Source: Rhizobium sp. BK316 (GTDB lineage Bacteria; Pseudomonadota; Alphaproteobacteria; Rhizobiales; Rhizobiaceae). From it: a stretch of DNA of 64,000 nucleotides. How positions within the stretch are numbered: the stretch's first letter is position 1; each line of letters opens with the position of its first letter. A program made the translations under genes and the position numbers. Positions 1 to 8,444 of the stretch are shown here, piece by piece. Below the pieces are notes generated by a model. That model saw nothing but the letters and a program-made list of their open reading frames with translations. It did no database searches and was not told where the DNA came from. Where the stretch lies: contig NZ_JACHZR010000001.1 of the NCBI RefSeq assembly GCF_014193695.1, forward strand, positions 285,309 to 349,308, in the 5' to 3' direction.

Positions 1-890
1 AGCAGACCGTGTCGCTGCTGACGAGCTTCGGCTCGACCGATCCGCAGGCGGTCGAAATCCTGCGCCAATCGCTGCGGGAGCTCTATGGAACGGGCGGCCC
101 GCTTCTCGATCAGTATTTCACGTTCTGGGGGCGGGTGTTGACTGGCGATTTCGGTCCCTCGCTGTCCTCCTTCCCGACGCCTGTCATGACCGTCATCGGC
201 CGCGCCTTGCCTTGGACTGTCGGCCTTCTGACGCTCGCGACCATCATCGCCTGGATCATCGGCAACCTGCTCGGCGCGCTTGCCGGCTATTTCCGAAACA
301 GCCGGCTGCTCAAGCTCGCCGGCATTGTCATCATGGCGCTGCAGCCGATCCCGACCTACATTATCGGCCTCAGTCTTGTTATTCTCTTCGGTTTCATCTG
401 GCCGATCCTGCCAATCAGTGACGGCGCCCAGGTCAACCTTGCGCCGGCCTTCAACTGGGCCTTCATCAGCTCGGTGATCGAGCACGGAATCCTGCCGGCG
501 CTGACCCTGGTGCTCGTTGGCATCGGCGGCTGGTTCATTTCCATGCGCTCGCTCGTCTCCAACATCGTCACCGACGACCATGTTGTTTATGCCGAGTTGG
601 GTGGCGTGCGCTCAAGCCGCATCTTTTCGCATTATGTGGCCCGCAATGCGATGCTGCCGCAGGTCACAGGCCTGGCGCTCAGCCTCGGCAATGTCTTCGG
701 CGGCGCCGTCATTGTCGAATTCGTCTTCAATTACCCTGGTATCGGCAAGCTCCTGATCTCGGGCATCTATTCTGGCGATTACAGCCTGGTGCTCGGCGTG
801 ACGACCATTGCCATCATTGCCGTCGCGTCCGCCGTCTTCGTGATCGACATCCTCTACCCGCTGATCGATCCGCGCGTGAAACTGGGATAA
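1..890 (+). CDS. ABC importer permease, DppB/OppB type (5' end outside window)
   Basis: Inner-membrane permease of a peptide/oligosaccharide-type (family 5) ABC importer. The reading frame is open to the left edge, so the gene starts upstream; the visible 293 residues from the GTG at 9 lack the first membrane segment that DppB-type proteins carry at the N-terminus. Several hydrophobic segments follow, and the conserved coupling loop (EAA-like, here YAELGGVRSSRIFSHY, about residues 194-209) is present. The C-terminus ends in DILYPLIDPRVKLG, the usual DppB ending. It is followed after 5 bases by the second permease and then two ATPases, so it forms the 5' part of a BCDF operon whose binding-protein gene probably lies upstream, outside the window. 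Substrate unknown. Confidence 0.9.
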   Translation, partial: QTVSLLTSFGSTDPQAVEILRQSLRELYGTGGPLLDQYFTFWGRVLTGDFGPSLSSFPTPVMTVIGRALPWTVGLLTLATIIAWIIGNLLGALAGYFRNSRLLKLAGIVIMALQPIPTYIIGLSLVILFGFIWPILPISDGAQVNLAPAFNWAFISSVIEHGILPALTLVLVGIGGWFISMRSLVSNIVTDDHVVYAELGGVRSSRIFSHYVARNAMLPQVTGLALSLGNVFGGAVIVEFVFNYPGIGKLLISGIYSGDYSLVLGVTTIAIIAVASAVFVIDILYPLIDPRVKLG

Positions 891-895
891 TTGCG

Positions 896-1753
896 ATGTT
901 CAAGATCCTCAGAGACCTGCTCCGCTACAACAAGGAATTCCTCTTCGGGACGATCCTGATCCTGATCATTGTCGGGTTGATCGTCTCATCCTTCTTCTCG
1001 CCCTATGACGAGACGGCCATCTACGTCGTAATCCCCGACATGCCGCCGTCTGCCGAGTTCTGGTTCGGCACGACGTCGCGCGGACAGGATGTCTTCTGGC
1101 AGATCGGCGCGTCGCTGCGCAATACGCTCATCTTCGGCATCATCGTCGCCGTCATCAGCCGCCTCATTGCGCTGGTCGTCGGCCTGGTCTCAGGTTACAT
1201 CGGTGGGCGCACCGACCAGGTCATCATGGGCATCAACGATACGCTCGGCGCGCTGCCCAATATTCCGATCCTGCTCCTTCTGGTCTTCGTACTGCGTGAC
1301 CAGATGACATGGTCGATGCTCGCAATCGTCGCGGCCCTGCTCGGCTGGACGCATGACAGCCGCCTCATCCGCTCGGTGGCGCTCTCGCTGCGCCATCGGG
1401 AGTTCACCCGGCATGCGGTCTTTTCCGGCATGCGCACGTCGCAGATCCTCATCCGCGAGCATCTTCCCTATGTCATGCCGATCGTCTTCTTCACCACGAT
1501 GAACAACCTGATCTGGGCGATCGGCCTTGAAGTGACGCTCTCCATTCTCGGCTTTTCCGACATTAACCGGCCGACCGTCGGCGGCATGATCTATTGGGCC
1601 AATGCCCATTCCGCCATGGTCGCCGGTGTCTGGTGGTGGATCGCCTTCCCGATGCTCTTCGTAGTGATCCTCTTCCTCGGCCTCTTCATGCTCGCCATGT
1701 CGGTCAACGAATATATCGATCCGCGCTCGCGGCTCGCCCGAATGGGAGCCTGA
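896..1753 (+). CDS. ABC importer permease, DppC/OppC type
   Basis: Second membrane subunit of the same importer, 285 residues, close to family length. It has an N-terminal membrane anchor (residues about 17-35), a periplasmic stretch with the typical FGTTSRGQDVFWQI motif (about 57-70), then a BPD_transp_1-type set of membrane helices and a coupling loop near residues 160-180 (HREFTRHAVFSGMRTSQIL). The C-terminus ends in EYIDPRSRL, typical of DppC. It starts 5 bases after the first permease and stops 4 bases before the first ATPase, so the four genes are almost certainly co-transcribed. Some oligosaccharide importers of this family resemble it, but substrate cannot be read from sequence. Confidence 0.9.
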   Translation: MFKILRDLLRYNKEFLFGTILILIIVGLIVSSFFSPYDETAIYVVIPDMPPSAEFWFGTTSRGQDVFWQIGASLRNTLIFGIIVAVISRLIALVVGLVSGYIGGRTDQVIMGINDTLGALPNIPILLLLVFVLRDQMTWSMLAIVAALLGWTHDSRLIRSVALSLRHREFTRHAVFSGMRTSQILIREHLPYVMPIVFFTTMNNLIWAIGLEVTLSILGFSDINRPTVGGMIYWANAHSAMVAGVWWWIAFPMLFVVILFLGLFMLAMSVNEYIDPRSRLARMGA

Positions 1754-1757
1754 GACG

Positions 1758-2792
1758 ATGCAGAACCTTTTGAGGAAAGCGCCCTTGACCCTCGTCGAAA
1801 ATTCCCGGGACGCGCTGACGATCGACGGGCTGAAATGCTATTACGTCAACGACTATTTCGGCGTGCGGCGCGAGATCCGCGCAGTCGACGATATCAGCCT
1901 GACGGTGCGCAAGAACGAGATCTACGGCATCGCTGGAGAATCCTCGAGCGGCAAGACCTCGCTGATCAAGACGCTCGCCGGCGCCATTCGCCCGCCGATG
2001 CGCGTGGTGGGCGGCACGGTCAATTTCAATTTTGATGGCAACCTGATCGACGTCTATGGCGAACCGCAGAAGATGCGGGCCGCACGCTGGCGCCATCTGT
2101 CCTATATCATGCAGGGCTCGATGAACGTGCTGAACCCGGTTCGGCGCGTGAAGCATGCCTTCAACGATTTTGCTTCCCGGCATATGGATCTCGATCCAAC
2201 TGCCTTTCGTCAGCGCGTCGAGGCGCATCTTGCCCGCCTGCATCTCGACCCGCATGTGCTCGAAGCCTTTCCGCATCAGCTTTCCGGCGGTATGCGCCAA
2301 CGATTGACCATTGCGCTGGCAACGGTCTGCGAACCGGAATTCATCATTGCCGACGAGCCGACGACGGCGCTCGACGTGCTGGTGCAGCAGGATGTTCTTG
2401 CGCTGATCAAGGAAGTCCAGACGCGCATGCAGGCCTCGGTCATCTTTGTGACCCACGATATGTCCGTGCATGCTGCGATCACCGATCGCCTGGCCATCAT
2501 GTATGCCGGGCGGCTTGCCGAAGAAGGACCGACCCAGGCGATCTTCGACAATCCGCAGCATCCCTACACGGTTCATCTGATCGGCAGCCTGCCGCGGATC
2601 GGCGATACGAAAATCAGAAAGAGCCTGCAGGGCAAACCGCCGGCGCTTTCCAATCCGCCGTCTGGTTGCCGCTTCCACCCGCGGTGTCCGATCGCGATCG
2701 AGAGATGCTCGAAAGAAGTGCCCGTCATGCAGCCAAGCGCGACCGGCGGGCGCGTCGCCTGTTTCAGGGCAGGGGAGTATAAGATCCAATGA
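1758..2792 (+). CDS. ABC importer ATPase, DppD/OppD type
   Basis: Nucleotide-binding subunit, 344 residues. Walker A is GESSSGKTS (about residues 55-63; serine replaces the usual second glycine but the GxxxxGKT pattern is intact). The signature is LSGGMRQR, Walker B and D-loop are DEPTTALD, and the H-loop is VTHD. The C-terminal oligopeptide-transporter domain has the cysteine-containing CRFHPRCP motif (about residues 300-307), typical of DppD/OppD. The end overlaps the next ATPase start by 4 bases (ATGA), indicating translational coupling. Confidence 0.92.
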   Translation: MQNLLRKAPLTLVENSRDALTIDGLKCYYVNDYFGVRREIRAVDDISLTVRKNEIYGIAGESSSGKTSLIKTLAGAIRPPMRVVGGTVNFNFDGNLIDVYGEPQKMRAARWRHLSYIMQGSMNVLNPVRRVKHAFNDFASRHMDLDPTAFRQRVEAHLARLHLDPHVLEAFPHQLSGGMRQRLTIALATVCEPEFIIADEPTTALDVLVQQDVLALIKEVQTRMQASVIFVTHDMSVHAAITDRLAIMYAGRLAEEGPTQAIFDNPQHPYTVHLIGSLPRIGDTKIRKSLQGKPPALSNPPSGCRFHPRCPIAIERCSKEVPVMQPSATGGRVACFRAGEYKIQ

Positions 2793-3667
2793 GCGGCGAA
2801 CACCTTCTCGAACTTGAAAACGTCACCAAGCTGTTTCCGATCGGTGGCTTCTTCTCGCGTGCCAAGATGGCGGCGGTCAACGACGTCAGTTTCGCGCTTG
2901 AGACCGGCCGGCCCGAGATCTTCACCATTGTCGGCGAATCCGGCTCCGGCAAGTCCACGATTGCGAAGATGATTCTCGGCAGTGAAAAGGCCGACCGCGG
3001 CACGATCCACTTCGACGGCGCCAACATCGGCGATATTCGCAGCCGCAGTGCCCGCGAAGCCTTCATGACCAGGGTCCAGCCGGTTTTCCAGAACCCGTTC
3101 GAAGCCTTCAATCCTCTGACGCGCATCGACGAATACCTGTTTGCCACCGCTCATCGCTTCAAGGGTGCCAAGAGCCGCGCTGAGAGGGAGGCGCTTGCCG
3201 ACGCGGCCCTGCAGCGGGTCGGCCTCTCCATTGCGGAGGTCCGCGGACGTTATTCGCATGAATTGTCGGGTGGCCAGCTTCAGCGCATCGCGGTGGCGCG
3301 TGCGCTCATTCCGGAGCCGAAGCTGATCGTCGCCGACGAGCCGGTCTCGATGGTGGATGCATCGCTGCGCATGTCGATCGTCAATCTTTTCCGCGAGCTG
3401 CGTGATACGCTCAAGGTGTCCATCATCTACATCACCCACGACCTGGCGACTGCCTATTACATCGCCGATCGGGTCATCATCATGCGTAAGGGCGTGGTGG
3501 TGGAAAGCGGTGACGCGCGCACCGTGCTCGACAATCCGCAGCATGAATACTCGATCGCGCTGAAGAATGCCGTCCTGCCGCCCGATCCGCATGAGGCGTC
3601 GGCGATCATTCGCCAGCGCCAGCAGGATACCGGCGCATCGGTGCCCCGTAAGATTGCGCGCACCTGA
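2789..3667 (+). CDS. ABC importer ATPase, DppF/OppF type
   Basis: Second ATPase of the importer, 292 residues. Walker A is GESGSGKST, the signature LSGGQLQR, and the Walker B/D-loop reads DEPVSMVDASLR; the D-loop is SMVD rather than the common SALD of Dpp/Opp ATPases. The H-loop ITHD is present. It lacks the long C-terminal cysteine-containing extension of DppF, which makes it somewhat short. It is translationally coupled to the previous gene by an ATGA overlap and is the last gene of the operon; the next gene is convergent, 57 bases away. The SMVD form is, from memory, seen in sugar-type members of this family, so an oligosaccharide substrate is an inference only. Confidence 0.9.
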   Translation: MSGEHLLELENVTKLFPIGGFFSRAKMAAVNDVSFALETGRPEIFTIVGESGSGKSTIAKMILGSEKADRGTIHFDGANIGDIRSRSAREAFMTRVQPVFQNPFEAFNPLTRIDEYLFATAHRFKGAKSRAEREALADAALQRVGLSIAEVRGRYSHELSGGQLQRIAVARALIPEPKLIVADEPVSMVDASLRMSIVNLFRELRDTLKVSIIYITHDLATAYYIADRVIIMRKGVVVESGDARTVLDNPQHEYSIALKNAVLPPDPHEASAIIRQRQQDTGASVPRKIART

Positions 3668-3724
3668 TCCCCCGATGGTCAGAGCTTGGCCGTACCCGAC
3701 AGAAGGTGCAGCCAAGCCGTTGTC

Positions 3725-4876
3725 TCAAGAGGCGCGGAAACGCAGGTTGGCTGCAGAAAGCTCGCTGACGGTGGCGCAGCCCATGAGCTTCATGCCGCGC
3801 TCGATTTCCGTTCTCATCTGCAGGAGCGCCCGTTCGACGCCGGCCTGACCGGCGGCGGCAAGCGGGAACAGGTAGTAGCGGCCGACGCCGACCGCCTTAG
3901 CGCCGAGCGACAGGGCCTTCAGCACATGGGTGCCGCGCTGAATGCCGCCATCGACCATCACATCGATACGGTCGCCTACGGCATCGACGATTTCCGCGAG
4001 CTGGTCGAAGCCGCTGCGCGATCCATCGAGCTGACGTCCACCGTGATTGGACAGCACGATGCCGGTGCAGCCGATATCGATGGCGCGCTTGGCATCCTCG
4101 ACCGTCATGATGCCTTTGAGGCAGAATTGCCCGCCCCAGGTTTTCACCATGTCGGCGACGTCATCCCAGTTCATTGCGGGATCGAGCATTTCGGTGAAAT
4201 AGCGGCTGATCGACATGGTGCCGCTGCCCATATCGACATGGCTTTCGAGCTGAGGCAGGCGGAATTTCTCATGCGTGAAATAATTGATGGCCCAGCCGGG
4301 CTTGACCGCGAATTGCGCCATGCCAGAGAGATTGAGTTTGAAGGGAATGGCAAAGCCGGTACGCTTGTCGCGCTCGCGGTTGCCGCCGGTGATGCTATCG
4401 ACTGTCAGCATCATCACCTGGACGCCTGCCTGCTTGGCCCTCGCCATCATTTCGCGATTGAGGCCGCGATCCCTGTGGAAATAGAACTGGTAGACCTGTG
4501 GCCCGTTGCTGATCTGCCGCGCTTCTTCCAGGCTGATCGTGCCGAGCGATGAAACACCGAACATCGTGCCGAATTTGCCTGCAGCATGGGCGACGGCCCT
4601 TTCACCCTCGTGATGGAAGAGCCGCTGCAGGGCCGTCGGCGAGCAATAGACCGGCATGGCGAGTTTCTGGCCCATGACGGTAACCGACATGTCGACCTCG
4701 CTTACGCCACGCAGCACGCTCGGCAGAAGATCGCAGCTCTCGAAAGCAGATGTATTGCGCCTGTAGGTAACCTCGTCATCCGCTGCGCCATCGATATAGT
4801 TGAAGATCGGCCCAGGAAGGCGTTGCTTGGCGAGGCGGCGGAAGTCATGGAAATTATGGCAGTCTGAAAGGCGCAT
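3725..4876 (-). CDS. lldD: FMN-dependent alpha-hydroxy-acid dehydrogenase (L-lactate dehydrogenase-like)
   Basis: FMN flavoprotein of the L-lactate dehydrogenase/glycolate oxidase family, oxidising an L-2-hydroxy acid to the 2-oxo acid. From the ATG at 4876 it is 383 residues, the normal family length. The N-terminal FMN-contact motif YIDGAADDE lies near residues 27-35. The active-site motif SNHGGRQLD is at 276-284 and carries the catalytic His and substrate-binding Arg. The phosphate-binding stretch DGGIQRGTHVLKAL and GVGR follow. An in-frame TTG 12 bases upstream is possible, but the ATG fits better. The gene stands alone and is convergent with the ABC operon. The symbol is tentative because glycolate, lactate and mandelate enzymes cannot be separated here. 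Confidence 0.85.
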   Translation of the reverse strand: MRLSDCHNFHDFRRLAKQRLPGPIFNYIDGAADDEVTYRRNTSAFESCDLLPSVLRGVSEVDMSVTVMGQKLAMPVYCSPTALQRLFHHEGERAVAHAAGKFGTMFGVSSLGTISLEEARQISNGPQVYQFYFHRDRGLNREMMARAKQAGVQVMMLTVDSITGGNRERDKRTGFAIPFKLNLSGMAQFAVKPGWAINYFTHEKFRLPQLESHVDMGSGTMSISRYFTEMLDPAMNWDDVADMVKTWGGQFCLKGIMTVEDAKRAIDIGCTGIVLSNHGGRQLDGSRSGFDQLAEIVDAVGDRIDVMVDGGIQRGTHVLKALSLGAKAVGVGRYYLFPLAAAGQAGVERALLQMRTEIERGMKLMGCATVSELSAANLRFRAS

Positions 4877-5065
4877 ACTCGTATCCAATCGAGGGCTGGC
4901 ATGTCATGCTTCCAGCCGATGAGCGGCCGCGAGACCTCCTCGTCTTCGCGATCCATGACCTATGGGATACGATTATTATTGCACCAATCTCAAGCTCTCT
5001 TGAGTGCGCTCCCGTCGCCTCCTCGGATAAATATGCAATTTTTCCGACAGGCCTTCGAGATCTGA

Positions 5066-5746
5066 TCAGCGACCAGCTTTGACCGCGAGCCAAATGACGT
5101 GCCGTGCTCCGCCACGCTTGCCGTTGGCACGCGTATTGACGGCATCGACGGCAAAGCCACTATCCTTCAGCCGGCGGGTGAAGGATGGATCCGGTCCGGA
5201 TGACCAGACCGCGAGTACGCCGCCAGGGCGGAGTGCTTCGCGGGCGGATTTCAGCCCAGCAAAATCATAGAGCCGGTCGTTGGATTTGCGGGTCAGGCCA
5301 TCGGGGCCATTGTCGACGTCGAGCAGGATAGCGTCATAGCTGGCCTTGCCGGCGCGGATAGCTTCCCCGACATCTCCCTGATGGATTGCGACACGCGGAT
5401 CGTCGAGGCAGCCCTTGAAGACCTCGGCCATCGGACCGCGCGCCCAGGCGATGACCGCAGGCACCAGTTCGGCAACGACGACGCTTGCATCTTCTGGCAG
5501 GACCGCGAGCGCAGCCCGCAGCGTAAAACCCATACCAAGCCCGCCGATCAGGATTTTCGGCTTTGGATGCGACTTGATGCGTTCGTGAGAGAGCGTGGCG
5601 AGCGCTTCTTCGGAACCGCTGAGCCGGCTGTTCATCAGCTCGTTAGCGCCGAGCATGATCGAGAATTCGCCGCCGCGCTGCTTCAGCCGCAACTCACTGC
5701 CTTCGCCGGGAATGGTCGCGGAATCGAGTTGGATCCAGGGGAGCAT
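5066..5746 (-). CDS. Spermidine synthase-like methyltransferase-fold protein
   Basis: A 226-residue protein with the spermidine synthase/SAM-dependent methyltransferase Rossmann fold. The glycine-rich motif I GGLGMGFTLRAAL (about residues 70-82) and the acidic end of strand 2 (VVVAELVPAVI) are present. A DV motif in QGDVGEAI and the strand 4 LLDVDNGPDG follow, then a late RPGGVLAVWSS strand. It resembles the stand-alone SpeE-like proteins of rhizobia rather than the true polyamine enzymes, and no SAM decarboxylase gene is nearby. The ATG at 5746 is preferred over an in-frame start 39 bases upstream because it gives the conserved N-terminus MLPWIQLDS. The substrate is unknown. Confidence 0.72.
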   Translation of the reverse strand: MLPWIQLDSATIPGEGSELRLKQRGGEFSIMLGANELMNSRLSGSEEALATLSHERIKSHPKPKILIGGLGMGFTLRAALAVLPEDASVVVAELVPAVIAWARGPMAEVFKGCLDDPRVAIHQGDVGEAIRAGKASYDAILLDVDNGPDGLTRKSNDRLYDFAGLKSAREALRPGGVLAVWSSGPDPSFTRRLKDSGFAVDAVNTRANGKRGGARHVIWLAVKAGR

Positions 5747-5889
5747 GGCGGTTTCGTCTCGCTGAAAGGGACCGTCCACTAGCATAGGCCACCAGCCGAT
5801 GCCAATAAACCTCTCTCAGACCATACGCATGAAATGGTCGCGGCCTGGTTCGACCGGGCCGTCTGACAATCTTTGAAATGTGATCCGGC

Positions 5890-6702
5890 TCAGAGCCCGG
5901 CGTCTTTCCACAGGGCATGGAAATGATGGACTGGCCCATGGCCGGAACCCACTGTCAATTCGTCCGCAGCAGCGACCGCTTGCGCAAGATAAGCCTTGGC
6001 GGTTGCGACCGCCATCTGCGGCGAAACGCCCTTAGCAAGCTCTGCAGCAAGGGCGCTGGACAGGGTGCAGCCTGTGCCATGCGTATTCTTCGTCGGCACA
6101 CGCTTGGCTTCGAACCAGTGAAGACCGGAAGCGATCGACAACACGTCCGGGCTCTCGTCGCTCTCGAGATGGCCGCCCTTGACCAGCACGACAGCGGGAC
6201 CAAGTGCCCGGAGGCGCTCGGCCTGCGAGGCCATCTGCTTACGGTTTTCGGCTACCTCTTCGTGCAGCAGCGCGGCAGCTTCCGGCAGATTAGGGGTGAG
6301 GAGCGTAGCGAGCGGCAGCAGATGCCGTGTGAGCGCATCGACAGCCTGCGGGTCGAGGAGGGCTGCTCCCCCCTTGGCGATCATGACGGGGTCGACGACG
6401 ATGGGGATGCCACGATGGGGCGCCAGCGCCTCGGCAACCGCTTCGGCAATGCCGGCATTGGCGATCATGCCGATCTTGACGGCATCGACGCGGACATCGG
6501 CAAAGACGGCCTTGATCTGCTGGGCGACGAAATGCGGCGGCACGAGATGCACGCCGGTCACACCCAGCGTGTTCTGCGCCGTCAATGCCGTCAGCGCCGC
6601 CATGCCATAAACGCCACGGGCCGAAAAAGCCTTGAGATCGGCCTGGATGCCAGCGCCGCCTGAGGGGTCGGAGCCGGCAATGGACAAAACGTTGCGGATC
6701 AT
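5890..6702 (-). CDS. thiD: Hydroxymethylpyrimidine/phosphomethylpyrimidine kinase ThiD
   Basis: Phosphorylates HMP and HMP-phosphate to HMP-pyrophosphate, the pyrimidine half of thiamine. It is 270 residues, the normal ThiD size. The ribokinase-like N-terminal motif SIAGSDPSGGAGIQADLKAF is at about 7-26, the loop around VVDPVMIAKGGAALL lies mid-protein, and the C-terminal anion-hole motif GTGCTLSSALAA carries the general base near residue 215. Last gene of thiMED; its ATG overlaps the thiE stop (ATGA), so translation is coupled. Expression should depend on the TPP riboswitch upstream of thiM. Confidence 0.96.
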   Translation of the reverse strand: MIRNVLSIAGSDPSGGAGIQADLKAFSARGVYGMAALTALTAQNTLGVTGVHLVPPHFVAQQIKAVFADVRVDAVKIGMIANAGIAEAVAEALAPHRGIPIVVDPVMIAKGGAALLDPQAVDALTRHLLPLATLLTPNLPEAAALLHEEVAENRKQMASQAERLRALGPAVVLVKGGHLESDESPDVLSIASGLHWFEAKRVPTKNTHGTGCTLSSALAAELAKGVSPQMAVATAKAYLAQAVAAADELTVGSGHGPVHHFHALWKDAGL

Positions 6703-7334
6703 CGGCTCACCTTTCTGATTTGATCGGCAATGCGAAGCGTCGCGGCCTTCGGATCAGGCGTGCCGCAGATCGCCGAGACGACGGCAAGCCCATCGGCGCC
6801 TGCCGCAAAGACGGAAGCGACATGCTCGCTTTTCAGGCCGCCGATCGCAACCGTTGGAACGGGTGCAGCCTTCACCAGTCTCGCCAGCCCGTCAAAACCG
6901 ATCGGCTGCTTGTGGTCCGTCTTGGTTTGGGTGGCAAAGACCGGTCCGATACCGGCATAATCGACGATACCAGGGTCGATTGCCGCTGCCAGAGCTTCGG
7001 TTTCCACCGACAGGCCAAGGATCATGTCCGGGCCGATCATCGAACGTGCGGCGGCTGGCCCCGTATCGTCCTGTCCGATATGCAGCCCGTCGGCGCCGAT
7101 TGCAACGGCCGCTTCCACATCGTCATTGACAATCAGCAGCGCGCCTGTGCCTTTCAGTATCTCTTTCAGGACAAGACCGGTTTCCACCATTCTTGCCGTT
7201 CCGCCGTGCTTGTCGCGAAGCTGCACCATGGTCGCGCCGCCTGCGACGGCAAGCCGCGTCGTCTCGGCCATGCCGATACCGGCGCAAAGATCGGGATCCA
7301 GGACCAGATAGAGGGAGAGGTCAAAGCGTTTCAT
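6699..7334 (-). CDS. thiE: Thiamine-phosphate synthase ThiE
   Basis: Joins HMP-pyrophosphate and hydroxyethylthiazole phosphate to give thiamine monophosphate. It is 211 residues, a typical TIM-barrel ThiE. Motifs seen are MVQLRDK (pyrophosphate/Arg-Lys contact, about residues 36-42), LLIVNDDV, DGLHIGQDD, IGPVFATQTK and the C-terminal AIGGL and DGLAVVSAI phosphate-binding loops. It is overlapped by ATGA junctions on both sides (with thiM and thiD), so the three genes form a tightly coupled salvage operon. Confidence 0.96.
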   Translation of the reverse strand: MKRFDLSLYLVLDPDLCAGIGMAETTRLAVAGGATMVQLRDKHGGTARMVETGLVLKEILKGTGALLIVNDDVEAAVAIGADGLHIGQDDTGPAAARSMIGPDMILGLSVETEALAAAIDPGIVDYAGIGPVFATQTKTDHKQPIGFDGLARLVKAAPVPTVAIGGLKSEHVASVFAAGADGLAVVSAICGTPDPKAATLRIADQIRKVSR

Positions 7335-8131
7335 GCGGCATTGATCCTGGTTCTTGCATCCAGTGTCGAGCCATCAAGCGCGGCGAGCGCATCGAGGAAG
7401 CGCCAGGAGAAGGAGCCCGGGCCGGCTGCATCTTTCGCCGCCTCTTCGCCGGCAACCGCGAAGGTGGCGAGTGCCGCAACTGTGCCTGCAAAGGGATCGT
7501 CGACAATGGTTGCGGCAAAGGCGCCGGTGAGGCAGGTCAGCGAGCAGCCGAGTGCGGTGACCTGCGGCATTAGCGGCGAACCGCCTTCGATGCGCAGCGC
7601 TTGTGCGCCGTCAGTCACGAAATCAACGACCCCGGTGACAGCGACGACTGCGCCATACCGTTCAGCGAGCAACCGGGCAGAAGCCTCGGCCCGCTCAACG
7701 GGGTCACGGCTGTCGACGCCCTGGCCACGGCTTTCGCCGCCGGCAAGTGCGATGATTTCCGAGGCATTGCCGCGAATGATCGTCGGGCGAAGCGCCAGCA
7801 GATCGGCAACCGCCTTGCGGCGGAAGGAAGTCGCGTAATGGGCGACCGGATCGAGAACCCACGGCCTGCCGCCTGCGTTCGCAGCCGTTGCCGCTGCCTG
7901 CATGCCGTCGATCCATTGGGTGGAGAGCGTGCCGATATTGACGGTCAAGGCGCCAGCGATCGCAGCAAATTCTCCGGCCTCCTCGGCGGCGTGAACCATG
8001 GCAGGCGACGCCCCGGCCGCAAGCACCACATTGGCGGCGATGTTCATGGCGACATAATTGGTGATGCACTGTACGAGCGGTGGCTTCGCCCGCATCGCCG
8101 TCAACAGTGCTCCGGGTGTCTTGTTCTCCAT
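7331..8131 (-). CDS. thiM: Hydroxyethylthiazole kinase ThiM
   Basis: Phosphorylates 4-methyl-5-(2-hydroxyethyl)thiazole for thiamine salvage. From the ATG at 8131 it is 266 residues (MENKTPG...), normal for ThiM, and it is preceded by an AAAGGGG ribosome-binding site. An in-frame start 39 bases upstream would lie across that site and is rejected. Motifs are PLVQCITNYV at the N-terminus, NIGTL, WVLDPVAH, and the catalytic anion-hole motif GCSLTCLTGAF (about residues 200-210), where the usual GTGC reads ALGC. First gene of thiMED, so the riboswitch acts directly on its leader. Confidence 0.95.
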   Translation of the reverse strand: MENKTPGALLTAMRAKPPLVQCITNYVAMNIAANVVLAAGASPAMVHAAEEAGEFAAIAGALTVNIGTLSTQWIDGMQAAATAANAGGRPWVLDPVAHYATSFRRKAVADLLALRPTIIRGNASEIIALAGGESRGQGVDSRDPVERAEASARLLAERYGAVVAVTGVVDFVTDGAQALRIEGGSPLMPQVTALGCSLTCLTGAFAATIVDDPFAGTVAALATFAVAGEEAAKDAAGPGSFSWRFLDALAALDGSTLDARTRINAA

Positions 8132-8135
8132 AGTA

Positions 8136-8151
8136 CCCCTTTCAGGCGGGG
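8136..8151 (-). promoter_or_regulatory. Possible Shine-Dalgarno-sequestering hairpin of thiM
   Basis: On the minus strand CCCC (8151-8148) can pair with GGGG (8139-8136), which is the core of the thiM ribosome-binding site 4 bases before the ATG. No run of U follows a strong stem in the leader, so control of translation initiation rather than termination is the likely expression platform. The stem is only 4 base pairs and the assignment is inference. Confidence 0.35.
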
Positions 8152-8192
8152 CAGGCGCGGGAACGATCATGCGATGAAGCAGATGGCGACCC

Positions 8193-8275
8193 GAGCGACT
8201 CCCTCCGCCGGCATTATCCGGTTCAGGTTCGAAGGGTGCTTCTCAGCCCATTCTTGCGAATGGGCGCCCCTGTCT
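8193..8275 (-). ncRNA. TPP riboswitch (thi box) upstream of thiMED
   Basis: On the minus strand the conserved elements appear in the right order: AGGGGCGCCC (5' side), GGGCTGAGA, a CACCC element, GAACCTGAACCGGATAATGCC and GGCGGAGGGAG. These are the hallmark segments of the thiamine-pyrophosphate aptamer. The J3/2 CTGAGA element and the GGATAATGCC pyrophosphate-binding element are intact. The aptamer ends about 60 bases before the thiM ATG. TPP binding should lower thiMED expression. Confidence 0.96.
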
Positions 8276-8444
8276 CTCAACGGCACTCTTTCTTGCAGAG
8301 AATGGTGCCGCTGTCACTGGCAAAATAACGGTTCTGTGAAGGAGGATCACTCCCGGCACCATCGTTCTGGGTTGGAGCTTGCCAACTTCTCGTATGGTCT
8401 CCTTAAAAGACCCCGCGTTTTGAGCTTGGCAAGCCCCGATCCAA
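8276..8444. other. Intergenic, upstream part of the thiM leader and end of aldehyde dehydrogenase gene
   Basis: This stretch lies between the riboswitch and the stop of the upstream minus-strand dehydrogenase gene. It must hold the thiM promoter, but no confident -35/-10 pair, ORF or terminator is seen. Confidence 0.5.

Noticed and set aside
3684..3717. Inverted repeat GCTTGGC...GCCAAGC after the first ABC operon as a terminator
   Set aside because: Seven-base stem with a 20-base loop and no U-run on either strand; too weak to call.
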